From: Haloactinomyces albus
Lineage (GTDB): Bacteria > Actinomycetota > Actinomycetes > Mycobacteriales > Pseudonocardiaceae
Assembly: GCF_031458135.1 (NCBI RefSeq)
Contig: NZ_JAVDXW010000001.1
Coordinates: forward strand, 124,001 to 188,000
Direction: 5' to 3'
Length of the DNA: 64,000 bases
Part shown: positions 44,768-52,296 of the stretch, piece after piece
Position numbering within the stretch: position 1 is the first letter of the stretch
How the letters are laid out: each line of letters starts with the position of its first letter
Notes under the pieces: model-generated
The model's input: the letters and a program-made list of their open reading frames with translations, nothing else
The model's database searches: none
What the model was told of the DNA's origin: nothing
Made by a program: the position numbers and the translations under genes

Positions 44768-45934
44768 TCAGGAAGAATCCGTCTGCACCTGCCGCCCCTC
44801 GGCCATACGTTCGATGATCCTCGCCGGATCGCCGGTCACCAGAGCTCTTCCGCGCGCCACCCGATCCCGGCGGTATCGGGGTTCCCGATTCAGCGTGTCC
44901 AGCGTGCCGAGCAGCCCCTGTTCATCCATGACGATGTCGGTGAGGCCCAGCCGGGCCAGCGCCTCGGTGTCATCCCGGCCGTGCCCGGTGATCGGCCGGA
45001 AGGTCACCACCGGCAACCCACAGGTCAACGCCTCCTTGGCACTGAGTCCACCCGCGTTTTCCACCAGAACGTCCGCTGCGGCCATCAGCCCCGCCATATC
45101 CGCCACCCAGCCCAGGACGATGCCTGCGCGCAACCGCTCGACACGTCGACGCAGTTCCTCGTTGCGGCCGCAGACGACGACCGGTACCCATCCCGGATGA
45201 GCCGCGATCGCCGTGACCGCTCGTTCGATGGCCCCCATCCCCAATGAGCCCGCGACGACGAGTGCGATCGAAGCATCGCTCGGAACGCCGATGGCACGCC
45301 GGGTCTCCTCCGGATCCGCCTGCGGCGTGTCGAAATCGGGGCGGACCACCGGGCCGCAGACGGCCGCGGGTCCACCCGAGCGGCGCGTAGCCTCCTGGGC
45401 CGCCTCGGAAGAGATGCACACGTTGAGGTCGGCATCCGGGTGCGTCCACACGCTGTGCACGGAAAACGTCGTGATGAAGGTGACCGCGGGACAGTGCAGT
45501 CCCCCGCGACCGCGAAGCCGGGCAACAGCCAGCGCGGACAGATGGTAGGTCGAGACCACGACGTGTGGCCGGAAATGCTCGATCAATCGACGCAGACGGG
45601 GCAACGCCAACAGGACGGGCACTCGCACCCGCTCTCCGGTTTCCTGCCGAGCGCGGAAGAACTTCTGGTAGATCGCCTCGTAGAGTCGCGGCGTACGGTT
45701 GACCAGCCACGGGTACAGGCGCTCCAGCCAGCGGCCGGTCGGTCCGAGCATCAACCGGTTGAGATCGGCGATGAGCACCTCGTGGCCACGGGCGAGCAGG
45801 CGCCGCTCGAGTTCTCGACTGATCTGCAGGTGCCCGCCACCCATCGCGGCCGACACGATGAGGACACGATGGGAAGTCGGCTCCTTTCCCTCGTCCACGT
45901 CGCTGTCCACTGCTGTTTCGGCATCCACGACCAC
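44768..45934 (-). CDS. MGDG-synthase/MurG-type glycosyltransferase (stand-alone)
   Basis: This 388-residue GT-B enzyme resembles the N-terminal half of the fusion at 32473-34923. The start at GTG 45934 follows GGGGA and avoids a long upstream extension without family sequence. The acceptor domain opens VLIVSAAMGGGHLQISRELE, and HVVVSTYHLSALAVARL and SVHSVWTHPDADLNVCIS follow. The donor domain has VVVCGRNEELRRRV and ENAGGLSAKEALTCGLPVV. Such enzymes transfer a sugar to diacylglycerol or another lipid. It lies upstream of the hopanoid operon and divergent from two DMT-type genes, so a hopanoid or glycerolipid acceptor is plausible but unproven. Confidence 0.82.
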   Translation of the reverse strand: MVVDAETAVDSDVDEGKEPTSHRVLIVSAAMGGGHLQISRELERRLLARGHEVLIADLNRLMLGPTGRWLERLYPWLVNRTPRLYEAIYQKFFRARQETGERVRVPVLLALPRLRRLIEHFRPHVVVSTYHLSALAVARLRGRGGLHCPAVTFITTFSVHSVWTHPDADLNVCISSEAAQEATRRSGGPAAVCGPVVRPDFDTPQADPEETRRAIGVPSDASIALVVAGSLGMGAIERAVTAIAAHPGWVPVVVCGRNEELRRRVERLRAGIVLGWVADMAGLMAAADVLVENAGGLSAKEALTCGLPVVTFRPITGHGRDDTEALARLGLTDIVMDEQGLLGTLDTLNREPRYRRDRVARGRALVTGDPARIIERMAEGRQVQTDSS

Positions 45935-45959
45935 ACTGTTTCCCCGTCCTCGACACAGG

Positions 45960-45979
45960 AAACGGCAAGTATGCCGTTT
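45960..45979. promoter_or_regulatory. 20-bp palindromic operator between divergent genes
   Basis: AAACGGCA (45960-45967), AGTA, TGCCGTTT (45972-45979) is a perfect 8-bp inverted repeat. It lies 25 bases upstream of the glycosyltransferase start and 111 bases upstream of the DMT start, so it could control both. No regulator gene is next to it. Confidence 0.5.
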
Positions 45980-46090
45980 ACACCTGCTCGTGTTAGGGAA
46001 GGAGTAGGTGCGGAGGATTCGACGGCCACCGGAAATCGCCTCCGGAGGCCGGAACCGGAGTCGGGAGCTGGAGACCGGAGGTAAGTCGCC

Positions 46091-47347
46091 GTGGTCTACA
46101 TCCTGACGATCCTCGCCGCACTCATCGTGGGCATCGGAACCGTCGTCGAGCAACGAGCCGCGGCACAATCTCCTCCCGAGTACAACCTGTCGGTGAAACT
46201 GCTGTTGTGGCTGGTGCGGCGGCGGCTGTGGTTGCTCGGTGTCGCCTGTTCGTTGGTGGGCAACATCGTGTTCGCCTTGGCACTCGGCGGAGGTAACGTA
46301 GCGCTGGTGGAAGCCGTGTACCTGGCGCGGCTGCTGTTCGCCCTGACCCTGGCCGCCCTGTGGCGCCGACATCGAGTAGCTCTTCGCGATGCGCTGGGCG
46401 CGCTGATCATCAGTGTGGGGCTGGCCGGATTCATCCTCGGAATGCAGCCCCGCGAGGGGACGGGGATTCGGGTCCCGAACATGGCCTGGGTCATCAGCGG
46501 ATCCGCCATTGTCGTTTTCGCCCTGGTCCTGGCCATCATCGCCGCGCGGAGACAGCCGGTGCGCAAAGCGATCCTGCTCGGAGCCGGCGGCGGTGCTCTG
46601 TTCGGTCTGCAGGCATCACTGACGCACTCGGCTGTGACGTTGATCAGCGGTTCCGGGCTTCTGGCACTGCTGACGAGCTGGCAGGGCTACACCGTGATCG
46701 CGGTGGCGCTGTTCGGCATGCTGCTCGTGCAGAGCGCGTACGAGGCCGCCCCGTTGCCCGCCTCCTATCCGGCCATCGTGACGACCCAGCTACTGAGTGG
46801 GATCGCCCTCGGTGTGTGGCTGTTGGGCGGTCGAATCCAACTCGACACGAGCAGTCTCGTCATCGGTGGACTGGCTCTTCTGGGCATGATCGCCGGCATC
46901 TACCTGCTCACCACCTCCCCGCTGGTGACCGGTCAGTTCGATCAACTGGTGCGTCAGCAGGAGGTGGGGCACGCACGGCAGCTCGAGGAGCGCCTGGAGC
47001 ACGAGCTGGGCCGAGTCACCCAGGAAGAGAAACGTGCCCAGGATCAGATCGGCGCACGGATCGGCACACGGCTGGATCGGCGATTCCGGCAGGATCTGGC
47101 CAAACTCGAAAGCGGAATCACCCGGCTGGAGCAACTGCAGGAGGACATCCGACGGCACCGGGACGCCGAACAGGAACGGCTCCCCCAACTGCCGCCCGCG
47201 GAGCGAGAGAGCCTTGTCCGGGAGGATCGCACATTGCGCGAACAAGAACGCCGGATCGACGAGCATGCACGTCGACTGCGGGAGACTGTCGCCGGCTTGG
47301 AACGACGAGGGCGGCAGGAGCATCCTCCGGCTGGTCCCGAGACATGA
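46091..47347 (+). CDS. DMT-type membrane protein with C-terminal coiled coil
   Basis: The 418-residue protein starts at GTG 46091, nine bases after GGAGG. Residues 1 to about 280 hold eight to ten helices of the DMT/NIPA-like type (VVEQRAAAQSPPEYNLSVKL, GNVALVEAVYLARLLFALTL). Unlike its two paralogues it continues with about 135 residues of charged, glutamate/arginine/glutamine-rich coiled coil (HARQLEERLEHELGRV onward), probably cytoplasmic. It is followed 43 bp later by another DMT gene in the same direction. The coiled coil suggests oligomerisation or docking to a partner such as the divergent glycosyltransferase; this is inference. Confidence 0.75.
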   Translation: MVYILTILAALIVGIGTVVEQRAAAQSPPEYNLSVKLLLWLVRRRLWLLGVACSLVGNIVFALALGGGNVALVEAVYLARLLFALTLAALWRRHRVALRDALGALIISVGLAGFILGMQPREGTGIRVPNMAWVISGSAIVVFALVLAIIAARRQPVRKAILLGAGGGALFGLQASLTHSAVTLISGSGLLALLTSWQGYTVIAVALFGMLLVQSAYEAAPLPASYPAIVTTQLLSGIALGVWLLGGRIQLDTSSLVIGGLALLGMIAGIYLLTTSPLVTGQFDQLVRQQEVGHARQLEERLEHELGRVTQEEKRAQDQIGARIGTRLDRRFRQDLAKLESGITRLEQLQEDIRRHRDAEQERLPQLPPAERESLVREDRTLREQERRIDEHARRLRETVAGLERRGRQEHPPAGPET

Positions 47348-47390
47348 TGCCCAGCTCCGCGCCGAGCGAGAGAGCAGTGGAGGTGCAGCC

Positions 47391-48317
47391 ATGAGCCAGG
47401 CTCTTCAGCTGGTGTTCTCGGGGCTGGCTGCACTGGCGGCCGGCGGCTGCCTCGCCGTCACCGGGTTACTGCAGCAGCGTGCTGCCAGCAGCCGCCCGAA
47501 AAACGAACAGCTTTCGCTGAAGCTGTTGATCGCGCTCGTCCAGAACAAGATGTGGCTTGCCGGGATCGGAGTCGCGTTCCTGTCCTATGCCTTCCAGGCG
47601 GTGGCGCTGTCCCTCGGGCCGCTCGCCCTGGTCCAGCCGTTGCTCGTGGCCGAACTGATCTTCGCGGTCCCGATCTCGGTCCGATGGCGAGGGGCACGGA
47701 TCGGGAGGCGGGAATGGGCCGCGGTGATCTTGGTCGTGGCCGGCCTGGTCATCGGCATCATCTCCGCTTATCCGCGAGGGGGTGACCCGCTGCAGCCCAT
47801 CACGCTGTGGGCCTACGCACTGGGCGGCATCTTCGTGATCGCAGGCATGTCGCTGGTCATCGGCCGGATGGTGAGCGGGCCGCCTCGTGCCTCGCTGTTC
47901 GCGTTGTCCGGAGCGGCCGTGCTGGGCCTGCAATCCGCCTTGTTCGCCGCGACGATCGCCCTGCTCCGGCAGGACATCGGCCACACGTTCACGACATGGC
48001 AGCCCTACACGCTGATCGTGGCGAGTCTGGCGGGCATGTTCCTGGTGGAAAACGCCTACCACGCCGGTCCCCTGGCCGCGAGTATGCCCGTGATGGACGC
48101 GACCCTGCCGCTGGTGTCGATCAGCATCGGCGTCGCCTTGTTCGGAGAGCAGATTCGTACCGGCACTCTCGCGCTGACGGGTACAGCGGTGGGGCTGGCC
48201 CTGCTGATCGGCGGCATCATCATGTTGGACACCTCTTCCGTGATCCGCAGGCAGCAGCAAATCGAGCATCAGGACAAGGCCGAAACCGCGGAGAACGAAC
48301 AAGGAACCCCCGAGTGA
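47391..48317 (+). CDS. DMT-superfamily membrane protein
   Basis: The 308-residue protein has nine or ten helices and starts at ATG 47391 after GTGGAGGT. The first loop (LLQQRAASSRPKNEQLSLKL) and AFQAVALSLGPLALVQPLLV closely parallel the protein at 34920-35861, more so than its immediate neighbour. A short polar, glutamate/glutamine-rich tail follows. With the preceding gene it forms a two-gene unit, possibly a heterodimeric transporter. Confidence 0.75.
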   Translation: MSQALQLVFSGLAALAAGGCLAVTGLLQQRAASSRPKNEQLSLKLLIALVQNKMWLAGIGVAFLSYAFQAVALSLGPLALVQPLLVAELIFAVPISVRWRGARIGRREWAAVILVVAGLVIGIISAYPRGGDPLQPITLWAYALGGIFVIAGMSLVIGRMVSGPPRASLFALSGAAVLGLQSALFAATIALLRQDIGHTFTTWQPYTLIVASLAGMFLVENAYHAGPLAASMPVMDATLPLVSISIGVALFGEQIRTGTLALTGTAVGLALLIGGIIMLDTSSVIRRQQQIEHQDKAETAENEQGTPE

Positions 48318-48351
48318 AACTCCGTGCGGCTACCCGATCGAGTGGTCCCCT

Positions 48352-48376
48352 GTTTGCCGGGTCCGCTGTGGGGTAT
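48352..48376 (+). promoter_or_regulatory. SigB/SigF-type promoter for the 29-residue protein
   Basis: GTTT (48352-48355), 15 bases, GGGTAT (48371-48376) is an exact match to the actinobacterial general-stress sigma pattern. The start site would be near 48383, giving a 27-nt leader with GGAGG at 48401-48405. Confidence 0.65.
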
Positions 48377-48409
48377 TCCGGTCGCGACCACTTCGTCTCG
48401 GGAGGTCTT

Positions 48410-48499
48410 ATGGGTAAGAAAGCACGGATCGGTCTGCTGCTCGGAGCGACGTCATGCCTGTTGGCCGTGATGGTCGACTGGATCGTCGAAGAGCTCTGA
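48410..48499 (+). CDS. 29-residue single-helix membrane protein
   Basis: ATG 48410 follows GGAGG by four bases and the frame ends with TGA at 48497-48499. The peptide starts MGKKAR, continues with one hydrophobic helix of about 17 residues (IGLLLGATSCLLAVMV) and ends DWIVEEL, a positive-inside arrangement. It is too short for routine gene calling. A stress-type promoter in front and a perfect 17-bp hairpin behind make a complete transcription unit of about 180 nt, which strongly supports a real gene. I do not recognise a family. Confidence 0.6.
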   Translation: MGKKARIGLLLGATSCLLAVMVDWIVEEL

Positions 48500-48519
48500 G
48501 CGAGAGCGAACCAAGCTCC

Positions 48520-48560
48520 CGGTTCGAGGGGTGCGGCGGAAAACCGCACCCCTCGAACCG
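48520..48560 (+). terminator. Perfect 17-bp hairpin terminator
   Basis: Arms 48520-48536 and 48544-48560 are exact complements with a seven-base loop, 20 bases after the stop of the small membrane protein and 100 bases before hpnR. Confidence 0.8.
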
Positions 48561-48660
48561 TCCGGTGGAAGAAGCGACATGGTGAACGCACCGGCCTTGC
48601 GGAGCTCATCGATCCCTCACCGATTTCGGTCAGCACCAGTGAGCGTGCCGAGGAGGCCGC

Positions 48661-50166
48661 ATGCGTGTCTTGTTCGTCCACCCCAGCGCCCTGATGTACT
48701 CGGAACTGTTTCTCCGACTCGAACCGCTGGGGCTCGAGCGGACCGCCGGGGCGGCGCGGGACGCCGGACACGAGGTGCGCATCATCGACCTGCAGACCCA
48801 CCGCCTCGGCGAGCTCGAGCAGGAGCTCGCCCGGTTCGCTCCCGACGCGGTGGGTTTCGGACTGAATTACCTCGCCAACGTCCCCGAGGTGATCGACGTC
48901 GCCCACCGGGTGAAAACCCTCTGTCCACGCACCTATGTCTTCGCCGGTGGCCACTCCGTGTCCTTCATCGCCCGGCACGTCCTCGAACAGGCCGAGGGTG
49001 CCATCGACGCGGTGATGCGCGGGGAAGGTGAGGTCGCGGCGCCGCTCCTGCTGGCGGCCATTCCCGACGGAGCGGTACACGAGGTACCCGGCGCGGTGAC
49101 TTCGGAGGGCAGCGGTCCCGGCGCGCCGGAGATGCTCACCAGTATCGATCGCCCCAGACCTGCGCGCGATCTGCTGCGCAGGCGTCATCGCTACTTCATC
49201 GGAGTTCTCGACCCGGCAGCCTCGATCGAGTTCACCCGGGGCTGCCCGTGGGACTGCTCGTTCTGTTCGGCTTGGACCTTCTACGGGCGCAGTTACCGGA
49301 AGGTCTCGCCGGAGGCCGCTGCCGAGGAATTGGCGTCCATCCGGGAGCCGGGGGTGTTCATCGTCGACGATGTGGCGTTCATCAAACCCGAGCACGGCGA
49401 CGGGATCGCCCGCGAACTGGAACGCCGCAATGTTCACAAGCAGTACTATCTGGAGACTCGTGCCGATGTGCTGCTGCGTAATCGCGAGGTGTTCGCCCGG
49501 TGGCGGCGGCTCGGCCTGAATTACATGTTTCTCGGCATGGAGGCTCTCGACGGGGACGGCCTTGACCTGCTTCGCAAGCGCGTGACCACCGACGAGAACA
49601 TGAGAGCTCTCGAGGTGGCCCGCGAGCTCGGTGTCACCGTCGCGATCAATCTCATCGTCGACCCGCAATGGGACCTCGAGCAGTTCCGGGCGATTCGGGA
49701 GTGGGCACTGCGTGTACCCGAGATCGTCCACCTGTCGGTCATGACTCCGTATCCGGGCACCGAGATCTGGCACACCGAGTCGCGGAAGCTCACCACTCTG
49801 GACTACCGGTTGTTCGACATCCAGCATGCCGTCCTGCCGACGAAACTCCCGCTGGACGTCTTCTACCGGGAACTGGTGCGAACCCAAGCCGTCATCAACC
49901 GCAAGCACCTCGGCGTCACGGCACTCGCCAAGACGGCACGCATCGTGGGCGGGCACCTGCTCCACGGCCAAACCAACTTCGCTCGGATGCTGTGGAAGTT
50001 CAACACCGTCTACAACCCGCAGCGGCAGTACGCGGACCATCATCGTCCCGTCCGGTATGAGCTGCCGGTTCCCCACCACCACGAGGTCGGCCCACGGGAC
50101 CGCCAGGAGCTCTACATCCACAGTCGTCCCGAGCGGAAGTCCTCGCAGCGGACGCCCGGCAGTTGA
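48661..50166 (+). CDS. hpnR: Hopanoid C-3 methylase HpnR (B12-binding radical SAM)
   Basis: HpnR methylates hopanoids at C-3 of ring A. The 501-residue protein starts at ATG 48661 after GAGGAGG. Its N-terminal third is a cobalamin-binding-type domain beginning MRVLFVHPSALMYSELFLRL. The radical SAM core has C195-x3-C199-x2-C202 in FTRGCPWDCSFCSAWTFYG, the segment that distinguishes HpnR from other B12 radical SAM enzymes. The C-terminal part is helical and ends in a basic, histidine-rich tail. It lies on the opposite strand from the main hopanoid operon, so it can be expressed separately. Confidence 0.92.
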   Translation: MRVLFVHPSALMYSELFLRLEPLGLERTAGAARDAGHEVRIIDLQTHRLGELEQELARFAPDAVGFGLNYLANVPEVIDVAHRVKTLCPRTYVFAGGHSVSFIARHVLEQAEGAIDAVMRGEGEVAAPLLLAAIPDGAVHEVPGAVTSEGSGPGAPEMLTSIDRPRPARDLLRRRHRYFIGVLDPAASIEFTRGCPWDCSFCSAWTFYGRSYRKVSPEAAAEELASIREPGVFIVDDVAFIKPEHGDGIARELERRNVHKQYYLETRADVLLRNREVFARWRRLGLNYMFLGMEALDGDGLDLLRKRVTTDENMRALEVARELGVTVAINLIVDPQWDLEQFRAIREWALRVPEIVHLSVMTPYPGTEIWHTESRKLTTLDYRLFDIQHAVLPTKLPLDVFYRELVRTQAVINRKHLGVTALAKTARIVGGHLLHGQTNFARMLWKFNTVYNPQRQYADHHRPVRYELPVPHHHEVGPRDRQELYIHSRPERKSSQRTPGS

Positions 50167-50221
50167 GGACAGCCGGCTAGCACACTTTCGTGCCTGTTCA
50201 CGACTCGAAAAGAGCTTCCCC

Positions 50222-50260
50222 TTCGGGAGCGGCCACAGCACGGGTCCGACCGCTCCCGAA
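50222..50260. terminator. Hairpin after hpnR
   Basis: Perfect 11-bp arms (50222-50232 and 50250-50260) with a 17-base loop lie between the convergent hpnR and PRC-barrel genes. Confidence 0.6.
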
Positions 50261-50280
50261 AGACAGCCGCTCGCCCGCAC

Positions 50281-50310
50281 GGCATCCTCGCTCGCGGAAG
50301 CGAGGATGCC
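50281..50310. terminator. Second hairpin between convergent genes
   Basis: Perfect 12-bp arms (50281-50292 and 50299-50310) with a six-base loop lie 14 bases beyond the stop of the minus-strand PRC-barrel gene. Each convergent gene thus has its own terminator. Confidence 0.75.
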
Positions 50311-50324
50311 GGAAACGGTCCGGC

Positions 50325-51161
50325 TCAGTCGCGGACGGAGCGCACCGCAAGACGGCCGAGCGCGAACGCGGCCAGCGTCGTGATCAGCGCACCGAGCGCG
50401 TAGAAGTAGCCGAGCTGCTCGAACATCCGGATAATGGTCGATCCGGCCGTAGCACCATAAGGTGCGCCCGGCCCGCCGGATCCCCACAGCAGGGCGATGC
50501 TCGGTCCGGTGAGGAACCAGATGCCCCCGACCAGTGCCAGCCAGGCCCCCAGTCCACCGGAGATCCGATTGGCACTGGGGATCAGCATCAAGCCGCCCAG
50601 AACGGCGGCCACACCGGGCAGGATGGACAGCCACAGCCGGTCCATGGTGAACAGCCACGGTTGAGTGCTGCCGAATCCGTAACCGAAGTAGGGGCCGATG
50701 AACGGAATCAGCGCACCCCACAGGCCGAGCAGGAACAGCAGCGTGCCACTGACGACGCCGCGGCTACGCCGGACCGACAGGGCCGATCCCCGCTCCCGGC
50801 CTCCTGCGTGTGCCCCGGAGACTCCCGGCTCCGCTCCTTGCGGCCAGTAATGCTGCGTGAGTCGCCATTCGGTCTCGGGAGCGAGTTCGGCATCCGCCGG
50901 GGCGCTCGGTGCGGAACGAACCTGTTGTTTACTCGCCGAGATGTGCACGGACCCACCGCTGCCTCCGGCATGGTGCAGGGGCACGAACTGGTGTTTTCGG
51001 CCTGCCTTGACCACGCCCCACGTGGGCGAGTTGTCATCCTGGCCGAGGTAGACGTGCTCGAGCTCGCCGAGTGGAGCCCCGTCGCGATCCACCACGGTGC
51101 TGCCGGTCCATTCCCGCACGCGCGGGTCCTCCGGTTGGGCTGGTTGAGCTGACTCGGACAT
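50325..51161 (-). CDS. PRC-barrel domain membrane protein
   Basis: The 278-residue protein has an N-terminal PRC-barrel-like domain (about residues 10-110; STVVDRDGAPLGELEHVYLG, WGVVKAGRKHQFVPLHHAG). Four transmembrane helices follow (about 135-270), including LFLLGLWGALIPFIGPYFGYG. PRC barrels often regulate membrane proteins or RNA processing; here the barrel should lie in the cytoplasm. It follows the mechanosensitive-type gene by 37 bp on the same strand, so the two likely act together in envelope or osmotic stress. Confidence 0.78.
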   Translation of the reverse strand: MSESAQPAQPEDPRVREWTGSTVVDRDGAPLGELEHVYLGQDDNSPTWGVVKAGRKHQFVPLHHAGGSGGSVHISASKQQVRSAPSAPADAELAPETEWRLTQHYWPQGAEPGVSGAHAGGRERGSALSVRRSRGVVSGTLLFLLGLWGALIPFIGPYFGYGFGSTQPWLFTMDRLWLSILPGVAAVLGGLMLIPSANRISGGLGAWLALVGGIWFLTGPSIALLWGSGGPGAPYGATAGSTIIRMFEQLGYFYALGALITTLAAFALGRLAVRSVRD

Positions 51162-51198
51162 CGTTGGTTCCCCTCGTCACGTCGCTGTCGCGCCGCCG

Positions 51199-52086
51199 TC
51201 ACGTCGCTCGGTGCGAGCCACCGCGCTCGGAACCGGGCTCACCGCCTTGCTGCGGCGAGGCCGGGGAGGACATGGAGCGCTCCGTGGTGCCCTCGCTTCC
51301 GGAGGTGCCACCACCGGCGCCTGCTTCCTGCATGCTCCAGTTCTGTGTCTGGGACCTCGCACGTTCCCGGCCGGTCTGCATGTCACGCCGAACGGTTTCC
51401 TGCTCCTCCTGGGCACGCCGATACCCGGCATTGATCATGTCGGCTGCGGCCTCCCGGCCGCCGAGCCCGAAGGCCAGAGCCGCGCCCAATGCGAGCGCGC
51501 CGATCAGCGCGATGTAGGTGGCGGTGACGATCACCGGGGCGATCCGGAGCTGAGTGAGAACCATGAACACCGCAATCGCCATCACCAGCGCAGGCGCCGC
51601 CGTCCGCACGACGCGGCCGGTGGGGGTATCGCCCATACCGCGGTGCGCGATCCCGCCGATGGCACCCGCGATCGCCGTGGCCACCGCGAGGATCAGCAGG
51701 GCCGCGATGATCCGGGGCAGGTAACCGAGAACGAGGTTCATGAAGCCGGTCAGCGCCGGGATTCCCAGGGTGCCGATCGCCGAGGCCACCACGAACAGCA
51801 TGAGCACCGCGAACACCACGGTGCCCGCCAGCCGTGACGGGCTGCCCCGCGGGCTGAATCGCTGGACGTACTGCCCCCCTTGGCCGGAGGTGAGCCGATC
51901 GTCGACGCGGAATCGGTTCAGCAGCTTGGTGATCCCGGCCTTGAGCAGCCTGGCGATGATGTAACCGATCGCCAGGACCAACAGCGCCCCGATGATCTGG
52001 GGTAGGTAGTTGACCAGGGTGGTGAACGCATTTTGCAGACTCTGGAGCACATTGAACCCGGTCTGCTGCGCAACGATCATGGTCAT
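51199..52086 (-). CDS. TM-helix-repeat (mechanosensitive-channel-like) membrane protein
   Basis: This 295-residue protein starts at ATG 52086 after AGGAGAT. It has five or so helices in two repeats, each opening with an LPxIIxALLxLAxxxxIA pattern (LPQIIGALLVLAIGYIIA near residue 28 and LPRIIAALLILAVATAIA near 122). This is the TM-helix repeat found in CmpX-like and MscS-related proteins. A glutamine/serine/glycine-rich cytoplasmic tail follows. It lacks a full MscS beta domain, so channel activity is uncertain. It heads a two-gene unit with the PRC-barrel protein and has a possible stress-sigma promoter. Confidence 0.8.
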   Translation of the reverse strand: MTMIVAQQTGFNVLQSLQNAFTTLVNYLPQIIGALLVLAIGYIIARLLKAGITKLLNRFRVDDRLTSGQGGQYVQRFSPRGSPSRLAGTVVFAVLMLFVVASAIGTLGIPALTGFMNLVLGYLPRIIAALLILAVATAIAGAIGGIAHRGMGDTPTGRVVRTAAPALVMAIAVFMVLTQLRIAPVIVTATYIALIGALALGAALAFGLGGREAAADMINAGYRRAQEEQETVRRDMQTGRERARSQTQNWSMQEAGAGGGTSGSEGTTERSMSSPASPQQGGEPGSERGGSHRAT

Positions 52087-52128
52087 GGCGCATCTCCTTG
52101 ACAGGCAGATGTCACTGACAGGCCGTGG

Positions 52129-52155
52129 TTACCCACCGTGGAATCCCCACAAAAC
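52129..52155 (-). promoter_or_regulatory. Possible SigB/SigF-like promoter for the TM-repeat/PRC pair
   Basis: On the minus strand GTTT (52155-52152), 17 bases, GGGTAA (52134-52129): one mismatch in the -10 and the upper limit of spacing. The leader would be about 40 nt. Osmotic-stress control would suit the encoded proteins. Confidence 0.35.
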
Positions 52156-52214
52156 CACCGCATCCGTACAGTTCTTTTCCACCACTGCTGCCACCATTGC
52201 TGCCCTGCGTTGCC

Positions 52215-52242
52215 ACGCCGGACACATCACGCCGGACACATC
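52215..52242 (+). repeat. Perfect tandem repeat, 2 x 14 bp
   Basis: ACGCCGGACACATC occurs at 52215-52228 and again at 52229-52242, just before the transketolase gene. It could be a duplicated operator half or a slippage product. Confidence 0.75.
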
Positions 52243-52296
52243 CGGGTGATGGGTTTCGACCGCCGTCTCTCGGGGCACTCCTCCGGCGTGGAACAG

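Noticed and set aside
45935-46372. N-terminal extension of the stand-alone glycosyltransferase
   Set aside because: It would cover the divergent promoter, the palindrome and the start of the DMT gene, and carries no family sequence.
50181-50195. Short match to the clp terminator arm (CACACTTTCGT)
   Set aside because: Only 11 bases match, without the second arm; chance similarity is sufficient.
48220-50721. Open frame of 833 codons on the minus strand
   Set aside because: It is opposite hpnR and spans promoters, terminators and two other genes. Its product is a low-complexity arginine/glycine-rich sequence.
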